A stretch of DNA of 64,000 nt from Kiritimatiellia bacterium (GTDB lineage Bacteria > Verrucomicrobiota > Kiritimatiellia > RFP12 > UBA1067). The stretch is taken from positions 59,992-123,991 of the forward strand of contig JAFQYM010000002.1 in NCBI GenBank assembly GCA_017406465.1, read 5' to 3'. The position numbers and the translations under genes are program-made. Numbering within the stretch: the first letter of the stretch is position 1; each line of letters starts with the position of its first letter. Positions 1 to 8,551 of the stretch are shown here, in pieces. A model generated the notes under the pieces. It saw only the letters and a program-made list of their open reading frames with translations, made no database searches and was not told the origin of the DNA.

Positions 1-514
1 CGCCCTTCCTCACCGCAAAGCCGGCGTTGAGGTAGCATTCGCCGCGGAAAAACGCCTTCGCGCCGTCGCAGGGAGCCTTCTCGACGCCCGCTCCATCGAA
101 CTCGATGACGAGCCCCATGCCCTTCACCTTGCTTCGCAGAAGCAGAGTGTCGGGCCGCGGGAACGTCGCCTCTATCTCGCCCGCCTCGGTGACGAGCCGG
201 AGAACTCCGATAGTGTCATCAGCAAGGCGCACAAAGCCAATCTCCTTGCCGCCGACCACGGGAATGAGCTTTGAGATGAACTGGCGGCGATACCGGTCCG
301 ACACGGTCTTTATCCAGACACCAGGATTATCGTGGCGCTTGCCGCCGTCAGAGCAATACGCATCGACAGTCAAGTAGGCGCCGTCCACGCTGTAGGGCAT
401 GGGAAGCGCGATTCGCCTTAAGAGCTCGTCCTCGGCTGGATCAATGGAACTCTTGTCTGATGCCTGAGCTGCGCACGCGAGCGCGCAAGCGGCGAAAAAC
501 ACGAACTTATTCAT
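1..514 (-). CDS. Secreted protein of unknown function, N-terminal part
   Basis: The gene starts with ATG at 514 and is open to the window edge, so its C-terminus is missing. The first 18 or so residues form a signal peptide (lysine, then a Phe/Ala-rich stretch ending in AQA), so the product should be exported. The mature part is beta-rich and mentions no motif I can place. It contains a GKEIGFVRLADDTIGVLRLV stretch and many charged loops. An AGGAGA-like ribosome site lies about 7 bases upstream. It follows rpsG on the same strand after a strong hairpin, so it is probably a separate transcript. No function is proposed. Confidence 0.7.
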   Translation of the reverse strand, partial: MNKFVFFAACALACAAQASDKSSIDPAEDELLRRIALPMPYSVDGAYLTVDAYCSDGGKRHDNPGVWIKTVSDRYRRQFISKLIPVVGGKEIGFVRLADDTIGVLRLVTEAGEIEATFPRPDTLLLRSKVKGMGLVIEFDGAGVEKAPCDGAKAFFRGECYLNAGFAVRKG

Positions 515-540
515 CTTTAATCTCCTCTCATTAGACACAA

Positions 541-567
541 GGGGACGCAGCCGCCGGCCACGTCCCC
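541..567 (-). terminator. Strong hairpin between rpsG and the next gene
   Basis: A perfect 7-bp stem, GGGGACG/CGTCCCC, encloses a 13-base GC-rich loop just after rpsG. On the minus strand it is followed by TTGTGTC rather than a clean T-tract. Transcription termination or attenuation after the rpsL-rpsG unit is the likely role. Confidence 0.5.
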
Positions 568-594
568 CGCGTTTGTTGGAAAAGCACTTGGCCG

Positions 595-1104
595 TTACCA
601 GGCGTAATGCGCGAACGCCTTGTTGGCCTGCGCCATCTTGTGCACGTCGTCGCGCTTCTTGATGACGTTGCCCTGGCCCTGGAACGCGTCGATGATCTCG
701 GCTGCGACGGCGGCGGGCATGCCCATGCCGTGGCGTGCGCCCGCGAACTGCGTCGTCCAGCGGAGGGCGAGCGAGAGCTGGCGGTTGGCGGCGATCGGCA
801 CGGGAACCGGGTAGGTCGTGCCGCCGACGCGGCGGGTCTTGACCTCGACCTGGGGCTTCATGTTGTCGATCGCGGCGGAAACGACCTCGAGCGGATCCTC
901 GAACTGCTTCTCGTCCTTGACGAACTTGGAGGGATCCTCCTTCATCTTCTCGGCGACCTTCTCGATCGCGCCGTAGACGATCTTCTCGGCGACGGTCTTC
1001 TTGCCGTCCTTCATGATGACGCGGATCATGTGCGCGACGAGCTCGGAATTGAACTTCGGGTCGAGAACGACGCGCTTGACGATAGTCTTACCTCTGCGGC
1101 TCAT
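595..1104 (-). CDS. rpsG: 30S ribosomal protein S7
   Basis: S7 nucleates assembly of the 30S head and contacts the 3' domain of 16S rRNA and the E site. The 169-residue product starts MSRRGKTIVKR and keeps the family core GGTTYPVPV, ALRW and a C-terminal H(K/R)MAQANKAFAHYAW. It is slightly longer than the common 156 residues because of a charged insert near residues 50-65. It lies 3 bases after rpsL and is translated from the same mRNA. The usual downstream fusA and tuf genes are absent: the next gene is an unrelated secreted protein. Confidence 0.97.
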   Translation of the reverse strand: MSRRGKTIVKRVVLDPKFNSELVAHMIRVIMKDGKKTVAEKIVYGAIEKVAEKMKEDPSKFVKDEKQFEDPLEVVSAAIDNMKPQVEVKTRRVGGTTYPVPVPIAANRQLSLALRWTTQFAGARHGMGMPAAVAAEIIDAFQGQGNVIKKRDDVHKMAQANKAFAHYAW

Positions 1105-1107
1105 GTC

Positions 1108-1491
1108 TTACTTCTCCTCTTTCTTCTGGCGCTTCATGCCGTACTTCGAACGGCTGCGGTTGCGACCTGCGACGCCGAGGGAGTCGAGCTTGCCGCGGAC
1201 GATGTGGTAGCGGACGCCAGGGAGGTCCTTCACACGGCCTCCGCGGACGAGCACGACGCTGTGCTCCTGGAGGTTGTGGCCTTCGCCGGGGATGTAGGCC
1301 GTGACTTCGACACCGGTCGTGAGGCGCACACGGGCGACCTTGCGGAGGGCGGAGTTAGGCTTCTTGGGGGTCATCGTCTTGACGACGAGACAGACGCCGC
1401 GGCGCTGAGGGCAAGCCTTAAGCGCCGGCGACTTTGAATGCGACGCGAGGGGGCTGCGCCCCTTGCGGATCAACTGGTTGATTGTCGGCAT
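1108..1491 (-). CDS. rpsL: 30S ribosomal protein S12
   Basis: S12 sits at the decoding centre of the 30S subunit and helps codon recognition. The 127-residue sequence begins [12 protein letters not shown] and has the invariant [17 protein letters not shown] and [11 protein letters not shown] blocks, in which streptomycin-resistance positions occur. The stretch is full length. An AAGGA ribosome site lies upstream of the ATG, and a promoter lies about 40 bases further up. It is the first gene of the rpsL-rpsG unit. Confidence 0.98.
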   Translation of the reverse strand: MPTINQLIRKGRSPLASHSKSPALKACPQRRGVCLVVKTMTPKKPNSALRKVARVRLTTGVEVTAYIPGEGHNLQEHSVVLVRGGRVKDLPGVRYHIVRGKLDSLGVAGRNRSRSKYGMKRQKKEEK

Positions 1492-1528
1492 TTATCGTTT
1501 TTCCTTGTGCTTTTCCAAAGTGGGGGAT

Positions 1529-1558
1529 AGTATATCATTAATTAGCCCCTCCTGACAA
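1529..1558 (-). promoter_or_regulatory. Promoter of rpsL-rpsG
   Basis: TTGTCA (1558-1553), an 18-base spacer and TATACT (1534-1529) form a sigma-70-type promoter on the minus strand. The start should lie near 1522, giving a leader of about 30 bases before rpsL. Confidence 0.7.
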
Positions 1559-1943
1559 GGGGGCAAAACCAATTATCTGCAAAGCAGTGGAGCGGGGGTA
1601 AAAGGCCTGCGCCCGACCTGCTCGCTGAGCCGCGCCGCCCGATGGAGAGGCCTGCGCCCGACCTGCTCGCCCGACCCGCAGTTTGCGGGCACCCCACCGG
1701 CATGATTTTGACGCGCGCGCCTTCACGCGCGCCCTTTACGCTGGCGGTCAAAATCACGCCGGGCCCGCAAACCTGCTCTCGGGCGCCAGTCGGCTCTCCG
1801 GCCTCTGCGCTTCGCTCCGACCATCGGCGCGGCGTGGCGCGGCCTACGGCCTCGGCTTCGTCCCCATGCACGACGGCGTATTCAAGCAACGCATCCAGCC
1901 GCTTGATTTCCTCAATCGTTTCGTCTCTCTGTGGCATCGCCAT
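1542..1943 (-). CDS. Small ORF after hsdR, 3' half made of repeat DNA
   Basis: The reading frame starts 20 bases after the hsdR stop. The first 34 or so residues (MAMPQRDETIEEIKRLDALL and on) look like a real helical protein start. From about residue 35 the frame runs through GC-rich repeat DNA and gives an Arg/Gly/Ser-rich translation with the duplicated peptide GRASRSGAGL/GSASRSGAGL. The simplest reading is a small fourth gene of the hsd operon whose 3' part was replaced by a repeat insertion, so it may be broken. No function is known. Confidence 0.3.
   Translation of the reverse strand: MAMPQRDETIEEIKRLDALLEYAVVHGDEAEAVGRATPRRWSERSAEAGEPTGAREQVCGPGVILTASVKGAREGARVKIMPVGCPQTAGRASRSGAGLSIGRRGSASRSGAGLLPPLHCFADNWFCPLVRRG
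1603..1670. repeat. Two 23-bp direct repeats
   Basis: The same 23 bases, beginning AGGCCTGCGCCCGACC, occur at 1603-1625 and 1648-1670, 45 bases apart start to start. They abut the long inverted repeat at 1678-1775 and may belong to the same element. Confidence 0.85.
1678..1775. repeat. Long inverted repeat downstream of hsdR
   Basis: The left arm (1678-1712, with GCAGTTTGCGGGC and GGCATGATTTTGAC) pairs imperfectly with the right arm (1747-1775, GTCAAAATCACGCC and GGGCCCGCAAACCTGC). The centre holds a second hairpin of alternating GC (GCGCGCGC/CGCGCGC). A MITE- or REP-like palindromic element at the end of the hsd operon is the likely identity; it may also act as a terminator. Confidence 0.7.
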
Positions 1944-1963
1944 ATACGCAACATTCCATCTGG

Positions 1964-4900
1964 CTATCTGTGAAGCACCTTATGCAGTGACGCGACAATA
2001 GTTATGTCATCATCGTGGTCGATTGAGATGTCGGGATACTCGCGGTTGATTGAACGGAACAGAGTTTTACCGCCCTTCTTAACAAGCTTCTTCAACAAAT
2101 ACGCGCCACCGAGTTCAGGATCGGACGCCTTATCGTTTCTCTGAACAAGAACGATTTGGTCGTCGTAATTTCCGCCACCAATCTTTCTTACGACGCAAAG
2201 ATCGCCATCATGGATTGTCGGCTCCATCGAGTCACCCTCGGCATGAACGACAACCATAGTCTTGTCGAGTCTTCCTATGCCCTCGGCCTTGACCCAGCCC
2301 TCCGGCTCTATAATCTCACCATCACCCAACACGCCGCATGCCGCGCGAAGCGAATAGAGCGGCAAGTATTCACGAAACTTTAGCGCCTCTCCTACATCTG
2401 CAAGGATAGTGCCTGCATCATGTCTGTCGTGCGTGTCGATTTCCTCGAACTCCGTCGTGTCGACCCAGAGCTCACACTGGCGCATCACGGTCTTCAATGC
2501 GTCTGCCGCTTCGTCCGGCGGATACTTGTATTTCTTCAAAAGCCGCTTCACGAGCATACGCATGTGAGCCCTCGCGCTCTCGCGCTTATCCCAATCCACC
2601 GTCCGGTTACGGCGCAGCTGATCGGTCAATTCCTTCGTGAGCTGGATGAGCGTGTCGTCGGTGTAGAACTTTCGCACTGCCTCGGGCTTCGCAAGCGCAT
2701 CGTAAAACGCCGCCTCGTCCTCGGTAAGCCCCTTCGGCGTCGAGTCTATTCCCGCCTTGATCCTGTTGGCGAGTTCGATGAGCCGCTTGATAACCTCTTC
2801 GTTCGTGATGTGCCCATTCACATACTCATTCATCGCGTTCGAAAGAAGCTGGCTGAACTCCTCGCTCTTCACGAGATTTCTCCGCGCATGGAGCTGTATG
2901 CTCTCCGTCAACAACTTCTTCAGTATCTCGACGGCGATGTTCTTCTCCTTCATCCGCCTGATCTCGGTGAGGAACGCCGCGTCGAAAAGCGACACCGCCG
3001 CCTTCTTGTCGGAAAACAGGTTGATGACTCCCTCGCTCGAAACAGATTCCCTCACCATGTCAGCGATGTGCGCGTTCAGTTCCGCAAGGCCCTTCTTCTC
3101 GCCGCCGGACCCTGTCATCGTCCACTGGTTGATCATTCCCCTCACGGCTTCCATGAACCCCGCCTCGAATCTGTCGCTCTCTGGAATCAGCGCCGCGCAA
3201 AGCGAAAGCGCCTGCTTCATCAGATAGGCGTTTTCGAGGAAGATGTCCTTCTCGCGCTTCTTCTTTGTCGCCAGCAGGAAATTCACCGCGCCGTTGATCG
3301 CCTTTGCACGCTCGAGGTCGGTGCCGTCAATGCCCTTTCCGTAGTCGTAGCCGTGCAGCTGCGCGCGGCAGACCTCGAGGTGCTCGTAGAACTTCGGCTT
3401 CGCGATCTTCGAGACGTCGGGGTTGCCGTACTTCTTTCGGTCGCGCACGGTGTACTCATGCATCGCCCGCTTCAGCTCAGACGCGATGCCGATGTAGTCG
3501 ACGACAAGCCCGCCTTCCTTGTCCTTGTAGACGCGATTCACGCGCGCAATCGCCTGCATCAAGTTGTGCCCCGACATCGGCTTGTAGACATACATCGTAT
3601 CGAGGCACGGAACGTCGAACCCTGTCAGCCACATGTCGACGACGATTGCGATCTTGAACGGCGAGTCGACGTCCTTGAACTTCTCCGCCCGCTCGAACCT
3701 GTCGCGCTTCGTGCCGACGATCTTGCGCCATTCCTCGGGGTCCTGGTTGCCCTCGGTCATCACGACCTGTATCTTGCCGGTCTTGCCCCACTCGGGGCGC
3801 AGTTTCAGGAAGCGCTTGTATATTTTCACCGCGATAGGACGCGAATACGCGACAATCATTGCCTTGCCCGCGAGATTGTCCTCGCGATAGTGCTCGTAGT
3901 GGTCGAGAATATCGTCCACCAGCGAATTGACCGTGTCGTCGTGCCCGAGCAGCACTTCCATCTGCGACATGTCGCGCTTCGACTGCTCCACCACCACGTC
4001 GTCCGCCTCATCCTCGGCCGCGATGCGCTTGTACTCCGCGTCGATCGCGGCAAGCGCCTCGTTGTCGAGCTTGAGCCGCACCACGCGGCTCTCGTAGTAG
4101 ACCGGACGCGTCGCGCCGTCTTCCACGGCCTGCGTCATGTCGTAGATGTCGATGTAGTCGCCGAAAACCTCGCGCGTGGACCTGTCGCCCTCGTCTATCG
4201 GCGTTCCAGTAAACCCAATGAATGTTGCGTTCGGAAGCGAGTCGTGGATGATGCGCGCAGTCGGCACGCTTCGCCGCGTGGTGATCGTGCCGTCCTTCTG
4301 ACGCACCGTCTTCTCGGTCTCCGCGAAGCCGTAGTGTCCGCGATGCGCCTCGTCCGCAATCACGATGAGATCGCGCCGCCGAGAAAGCGCATCATCCGCC
4401 TCCTCGAACTTCTGGATCGTCGAGAAGAAGATGCCGTTCTGCCGCTGGTTCTTCAGGAACTCCTTCAGATGCGCGCGGCTCGTCGCCTGCACTGCAGTCT
4501 GCCGCAGAAACGCTTCGCACTTCAGGAACTGTCCGTAGAGCTGTCCGTCGAGGTCGTTGCGGTCTGTGAGAACAAGCACCGTCGGCCCGTCGAGCTCCGA
4601 CGCCAGCAAATGCGCGTAAAACACCATCGAAAGCGACTTGCCGCTCCCTTGCGTGTGCCAGAAGACGCCGCCGCGTCCGTCCTTGCCCATCGCCTCCTTC
4701 GTCTTGCGGATCGCCCGCTTCACCGCGAAATACTGGTGGTACCCGGCGAGTATCTTGTTGAAACCCGACCAAGAATGGCCGGGCACGGAACTCGGCCCCT
4801 TCCCCGAAAAGCAGACGAAGTTCTTCACGACATCGAGAAGCCGTTCGGGCGCCAAAAGACCGTGGAACAGCGTTTCGAAGTTCCCGACCGCGCCGTCTTC

Positions 4901-5560
4901 CTTCTTACCGTCAATCGACTTCCATTCCTTGAACCAGCTCTCGTTCGCCGTGAGTGAACCCGCGCGCGTCGAAACCATGTCGCTCGCGACGCAGATTTGG
5001 TTGAAGACGAACAGCTCGGGTATGTCCTGCTGGTAGTTTCTGAGCTGCAAGTACGCTTCGTGGACTGTAGTCTCGGGCTTCGACGGATTCTTAAGCTCGA
5101 TCACGACAAGCGGCATGCCGTTCACGAAAAGGACGACATCAGGCCGCCGCTCGATCTCGCCATCCGTCACCGTCCACTGGTTCACCGCGTGGAAAGTGTT
5201 CTGCTTCCATTTCTTGGGATCGTATTCGACAAGCTTCACGAGCCGCGTCGTCTGCGCGCCCGCGACTGTGCAAGCACCTTCCACGCCGTTCTGGAGCCAG
5301 TCGGTGAAAATCGCGTTGCGCGCGACAAGACTTCCGCCGCCGATTCCGCGCACCTGCTTGATTGCGTCTTCGACCGCCGCCGCAGGCACATCGCGATTGA
5401 GTCGCCGCACCTGACTCACGAAAACGTCAGCGAGCATCGGATCGCTGTAGTCGCGCTCAACCTCCGGGCCATAGAGACATTCCCACTTCATCGACCGCAG
5501 CACTTCCATGACCGCGTTCTCATAGGAATTCTCGTTGTAGGCACCGGTAGGCATAGTCAC
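1964..5560 (-). CDS. hsdR: Type I restriction enzyme R subunit with C-terminal S24 peptidase domain
   Basis: HsdR is the motor and nuclease of the type I R2M2S complex: it translocates DNA and cuts it when unmethylated sites are found. Visible are the N-terminal nuclease motif (RPDVVLF then VVIELK, near residue 150), helicase motif I (TQGSGKS, near 305), the DEAH box (ADEAHRG, near 400) and TGTP. The last 150 or so residues are an added LexA/UmuD-type S24 domain: a Cys-Gly pair at 1075-1076 in AACGVLGDGE, the nucleophile Ser1111 in GDSMEP, and Lys1157 in GAYLLKKL. The 1198-residue length fits HsdR plus this extension. The GTG at 5560 overlaps the hsdS stop as GTGA; an ATG at 5554 is the alternative. 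Restriction control by self-cleavage is inference. Confidence 0.95.
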   Translation of the reverse strand: MTMPTGAYNENSYENAVMEVLRSMKWECLYGPEVERDYSDPMLADVFVSQVRRLNRDVPAAAVEDAIKQVRGIGGGSLVARNAIFTDWLQNGVEGACTVAGAQTTRLVKLVEYDPKKWKQNTFHAVNQWTVTDGEIERRPDVVLFVNGMPLVVIELKNPSKPETTVHEAYLQLRNYQQDIPELFVFNQICVASDMVSTRAGSLTANESWFKEWKSIDGKKEDGAVGNFETLFHGLLAPERLLDVVKNFVCFSGKGPSSVPGHSWSGFNKILAGYHQYFAVKRAIRKTKEAMGKDGRGGVFWHTQGSGKSLSMVFYAHLLASELDGPTVLVLTDRNDLDGQLYGQFLKCEAFLRQTAVQATSRAHLKEFLKNQRQNGIFFSTIQKFEEADDALSRRRDLIVIADEAHRGHYGFAETEKTVRQKDGTITTRRSVPTARIIHDSLPNATFIGFTGTPIDEGDRSTREVFGDYIDIYDMTQAVEDGATRPVYYESRVVRLKLDNEALAAIDAEYKRIAAEDEADDVVVEQSKRDMSQMEVLLGHDDTVNSLVDDILDHYEHYREDNLAGKAMIVAYSRPIAVKIYKRFLKLRPEWGKTGKIQVVMTEGNQDPEEWRKIVGTKRDRFERAEKFKDVDSPFKIAIVVDMWLTGFDVPCLDTMYVYKPMSGHNLMQAIARVNRVYKDKEGGLVVDYIGIASELKRAMHEYTVRDRKKYGNPDVSKIAKPKFYEHLEVCRAQLHGYDYGKGIDGTDLERAKAINGAVNFLLATKKKREKDIFLENAYLMKQALSLCAALIPESDRFEAGFMEAVRGMINQWTMTGSGGEKKGLAELNAHIADMVRESVSSEGVINLFSDKKAAVSLFDAAFLTEIRRMKEKNIAVEILKKLLTESIQLHARRNLVKSEEFSQLLSNAMNEYVNGHITNEEVIKRLIELANRIKAGIDSTPKGLTEDEAAFYDALAKPEAVRKFYTDDTLIQLTKELTDQLRRNRTVDWDKRESARAHMRMLVKRLLKKYKYPPDEAADALKTVMRQCELWVDTTEFEEIDTHDRHDAGTILADVGEALKFREYLPLYSLRAACGVLGDGEIIEPEGWVKAEGIGRLDKTMVVVHAEGDSMEPTIHDGDLCVVRKIGGGNYDDQIVLVQRNDKASDPELGGAYLLKKLVKKGGKTLFRSINREYPDISIDHDDDITIVASLHKVLHR

Positions 5561-6750
5561 ACCTCCACTTTCTCTACATCGATCTCACCCGACATCAGCT
5601 TCGGCAGCAGCGCGTCACGCGTCGCGGCAAGAGAAGCAGATTGCTTCAAGGCCTCTTTCCTCATTTCAAGCATCGGCTTAATAATAGCATCATAATCTTG
5701 GGTCACGCGCACAGCAGGAATAGCGATTTCATATCGCATGATGTCATCTGGCGAAACGCGTTGATGACTATTGGTGGTTCCTGCCGCATGCGCTTTTGCG
5801 TATGCAAAAAATGGTTGGCTGTCCAAGACTGAGTATATGAAACTTTTCAACTCAACTTTATCTGGAACAATTACAACAAATTCCGTTGATGACACAGCCG
5901 TATCAGTATCTACAAAAGGATCCCAGAGTCGTTTTATTGACGGATTGAGCTTAGATATTAGTAAAGCCCCTTTTGAGACACGAAACTTGTTGCTCTTGAT
6001 GGTTGAAGATTGTTCATATACGGGGAGTTGCGAACTGTCAAAAGCAGGCAAACTGTAATGCTCAACAATTTCGGGCATTTCATCGGGAGCTATAGAATCG
6101 CGAATGACTTCCGCAATCTCCCCCAGCGTCCCCATCTTCCACCCGCTGGGCATCTTGCCGCCGAAGGGCTCGAAATCGACGAACCACGACTTGAAGAGCG
6201 CTTGCGCCTGCGCTTCGAGGTTGGCGCATATCTTGCGGTTGTTCTCGACCTTGTCATCAAGCGTCCCCAACACCGCCGCAATCTTGCGCTGGGTTGGGAG
6301 AGGGGGAAGAGGAATTTCGTATTCGCGAATCACTTGCGCATTTAGATTCTGTTGCGCCGCGCCATTTGCCAATAACAACAATTTCGAATAACAATTTCTC
6401 AGATAGTAAAATACAAAATCTGCGCTTGCCTTATCCGAATCAACCTCTAAATTACAACAAGCTTGATTTGTAGTCAAAGGTATTCGGGTTTGAGCCACAT
6501 TACCAGCTGTTGCACCATACATGGCAACTATAACCGAGTCTGCTTTAACCCATTTTGCTGAACTATTATCTAAACCAAGTTGTGTAATCCTGTTCTCTGT
6601 ACCATAAATGCGATTTGAATGAACTTCTTTTGTGTTGAGCCATGGTATCTCGCCGTTTTCATAATAGTCTCGGCATGTGCTTTTAGGCGTTCCACCGCTA
6701 CAAATGCGAGAACAAATTTCACCTAACTTGACTCTCTTCCACTCGGCCAT
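5557..6750 (-). CDS. hsdS: Type I restriction-modification specificity subunit S
   Basis: HsdS recognises the bipartite DNA site and holds the M and R subunits. The start ATG at 6750, one base after the hsdM stop, gives a protein beginning MAEWKRVKLGEI; an upstream ATG at 6801 would lie inside hsdM. There are two target-recognition halves, each followed by a conserved helix: PLPPLPTQRKIAAVLGTLDD near residue 150, and a second, weaker repeat ending in RDALLPKLMSGEIDV at the C-terminus. The target-recognition regions (about 5.7-6.1 and 6.3-6.7 kb) are clearly AT-richer than hsdM and hsdR, as expected for exchangeable specificity segments. Confidence 0.95.
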   Translation of the reverse strand: MAEWKRVKLGEICSRICSGGTPKSTCRDYYENGEIPWLNTKEVHSNRIYGTENRITQLGLDNSSAKWVKADSVIVAMYGATAGNVAQTRIPLTTNQACCNLEVDSDKASADFVFYYLRNCYSKLLLLANGAAQQNLNAQVIREYEIPLPPLPTQRKIAAVLGTLDDKVENNRKICANLEAQAQALFKSWFVDFEPFGGKMPSGWKMGTLGEIAEVIRDSIAPDEMPEIVEHYSLPAFDSSQLPVYEQSSTIKSNKFRVSKGALLISKLNPSIKRLWDPFVDTDTAVSSTEFVVIVPDKVELKSFIYSVLDSQPFFAYAKAHAAGTTNSHQRVSPDDIMRYEIAIPAVRVTQDYDAIIKPMLEMRKEALKQSASLAATRDALLPKLMSGEIDVEKVEV

Positions 6751-6751
6751 G

Positions 6752-8269
6752 TTACACCTCGTAACCGAGTGACTTGAGGTTTTTACGGATGAGTTTTTCA
6801 AGCCGCGCAGATTCGCCGAAGAGCTCCGAAAGCTCGCCGGTGAGACGCTTCATCTTTGCAGGGAACGGTTCTCTATCGTCTTCTTCAACCTTGCCGCCCG
6901 CATAGAGTCCTGGGGTGAGCTTGAACTTCTTCTCTGCAATTTCCTTCGTCGTCGCGACCGCGGCAAATCCTTCTTCCTTGCGGAACCGCCCTTCGCGGAA
7001 TTTCGCAAATGCGTCCGCGATCTTCGCGATATCCTCGTCGGTAAACGCGCGGTGCGTCCTGTCCACCATTTCGCCAAGCGATGTAGCGTTGATGAAAAGC
7101 GTCTTGCCGGGCTGATCCTTCGCACGATTGAAGAACCAGAGCGTCACCGGAATCGTCACCGAATAGAAGAGCTGTGGCGGCAGCGCGACGATTCCTTCCA
7201 CGAGATCGTCCTCGACAATCGCCTGACGGATTTTGTCCTCGCCGCCTGTCGCGCTCGTGAGGGCGCCGTTCGCGAGGACAAGCCCGATGCGGCCCGTCGG
7301 CTTCAAGTGTGAGATCATGTGCTGAATCCACGCAAAGTTCGCGTTGCCGTCCGGCGGCAGGCCATAGCGCCAGCGCGGATCGTCCTTCACCTTGTCCGCG
7401 CCCCACTTCTTCTGGTTGAACGGCGGATTCGCGAAGATGCGGTCCATCTGCTTTCCGGCGTGGATGTCGTGCATGAAGGTGTCTTCATGGCCAGCGCCGA
7501 AGTCCGCGCCGATGCCGCGTATCGCCATGTTGATCTTCGCCATCTTCCAAGTGTCTGGGTTGGCTTCCTGTCCGAACACCGAAACATCGCCTCTGTTGCG
7601 GCTATGCTCCTTGATGAATTTGAGCGACTGCGAGAACATGCCGCCCGAACCACAGCAAGGGTCGTAGATACGCATACCCGCGGCGGGCTGAAGGACCTCG
7701 ACGAGAACGCGCACAATGCTTTCGGGCGTGTAGTATTCGCCGCCGAGCTTGCCTTCGTATTCGGCGAAGTGCTGGATGCAGTATTCGTATGTTCGGCCAA
7801 GGAGATCGCGGTTCGCCTCGACATCACCGAGCGGAAGCTCGTTCGTGAAGAGGTCGATGACATCGCCAAGCATCGCCTTGTTGATGTCGGTCGACGCGTA
7901 GAACTTTGGAAGCACGCCCTTCAGCGACCTGTTCTCGCGCTCAATGGCGATCATCGCGTTGTCGATCGTCTCGCCGTTCGACGCATCATGCGCGACGGCG
8001 GCAATCTTTGCCCAGCGCGCGGACTTCGGCACGAAGAAGATGTTCTCTTCCATGTAGGCATCGCGATCTTCTTCCTCGCCGTAGCCTTGCGCCTTCAGTT
8101 CCTTGTAACGTTTCTCGAATGCGTCAGAAACATAGCGCAAGAACAAGAGCCCCATCAGCACCTGGCGATACTGCGTCGCGGGCAATTTGCCGCGCATCAG
8201 CTCCGCGGCATTCCAAAGCTTGCCCTCAAATCCCAGCGTTGCGGTCGACTCTTTTATCTTCTTCGCCAT
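6752..8269 (-). CDS. hsdM: Type I restriction-modification DNA adenine methyltransferase subunit M
   Basis: HsdM transfers methyl groups from SAM to N6 of adenine within the site chosen by HsdS. The 505 residues contain the helical N-terminal domain (to about 150), the SAM-binding motif DPCCGSGG at 203-210 and the catalytic NPPF at 281-284. The family length is typical. The ATG at 8269 has only a poor ribosome site, and the gene lies downstream of a small ORF (8374-8544) that shares its promoter. hsdM, hsdS and hsdR are packed with gaps or overlaps of 1 to 4 bases and form one operon. Confidence 0.97.
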   Translation of the reverse strand: MAKKIKESTATLGFEGKLWNAAELMRGKLPATQYRQVLMGLLFLRYVSDAFEKRYKELKAQGYGEEEDRDAYMEENIFFVPKSARWAKIAAVAHDASNGETIDNAMIAIERENRSLKGVLPKFYASTDINKAMLGDVIDLFTNELPLGDVEANRDLLGRTYEYCIQHFAEYEGKLGGEYYTPESIVRVLVEVLQPAAGMRIYDPCCGSGGMFSQSLKFIKEHSRNRGDVSVFGQEANPDTWKMAKINMAIRGIGADFGAGHEDTFMHDIHAGKQMDRIFANPPFNQKKWGADKVKDDPRWRYGLPPDGNANFAWIQHMISHLKPTGRIGLVLANGALTSATGGEDKIRQAIVEDDLVEGIVALPPQLFYSVTIPVTLWFFNRAKDQPGKTLFINATSLGEMVDRTHRAFTDEDIAKIADAFAKFREGRFRKEEGFAAVATTKEIAEKKFKLTPGLYAGGKVEEDDREPFPAKMKRLTGELSELFGESARLEKLIRKNLKSLGYEV

Positions 8270-8373
8270 TGCTCAGACATTCCGTGTGGTTGTAGACTAT
8301 TCAGGACAAAACGACATCGCCCCCGCGACATCGGTCACGGGATTCATGACGCGGCAAAAGTGCCGCGGTTGAC

Positions 8374-8544
8374 TTAGCTGTAAATTCGACGCAGACGGCG
8401 CGTGGAGCGCCCGTAGCGCATTCCCTTGCTTCGGGGGGGGGGGGCAAACACTTGTGCCGCAATGCCGTCAGGCGTTGCGTACAGGCCAATTCCGCACAAC
8501 ATAGCGGTCATCAGCAAGAGGATGTTTTCACCCCCGTTTTTCAT
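8374..8544 (-). CDS. Small membrane or secreted leader ORF with a 12-C tract
   Basis: A 56-residue frame starts 7 bases after a good -10 box, so its mRNA would be leaderless. Residues 8-32 are hydrophobic (ILLLMTAMLCGIGLYA), followed by APPP and a very basic tail ending RRLRRIYS. The prolines are encoded by an uninterrupted run of 12 cytosines (minus strand; 12 G at 8433-8444). Losing or gaining one base would change the C-terminus, and one of the other frames stays open to 8297, just before hsdM. It could be a phase-variable peptide or a leader that tunes hsdM by polarity. Homopolymer sequencing error must be kept in mind. Confidence 0.45.
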   Translation of the reverse strand: MKNGGENILLLMTAMLCGIGLYATPDGIAAQVFAPPPRSKGMRYGRSTRRLRRIYS

Positions 8545-8551
8545 TGTTTGT

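Noticed and set aside
2420..4957. Plus-strand frame of 845 codons opposite hsdR
   Set aside because: It mirrors the hsdR reading frame; no start signal and no recognisable domain. Similar antisense frames at 13691-15856, 25331-27097, 36781-38586 and 55268-56941 were dropped for the same reason.
8433..8444. The 12-G tract as simple sequencing error
   Set aside because: Not dismissed outright: the ORF through it is coherent with 12, and it has a good promoter. I kept it as a finding with that caution.
8301..8489. 62-residue minus-strand ORF across the C tract
   Set aside because: It has no promoter or ribosome site of its own; the frame starting at 8544 is better supported. It may matter only as the product of tract slippage.
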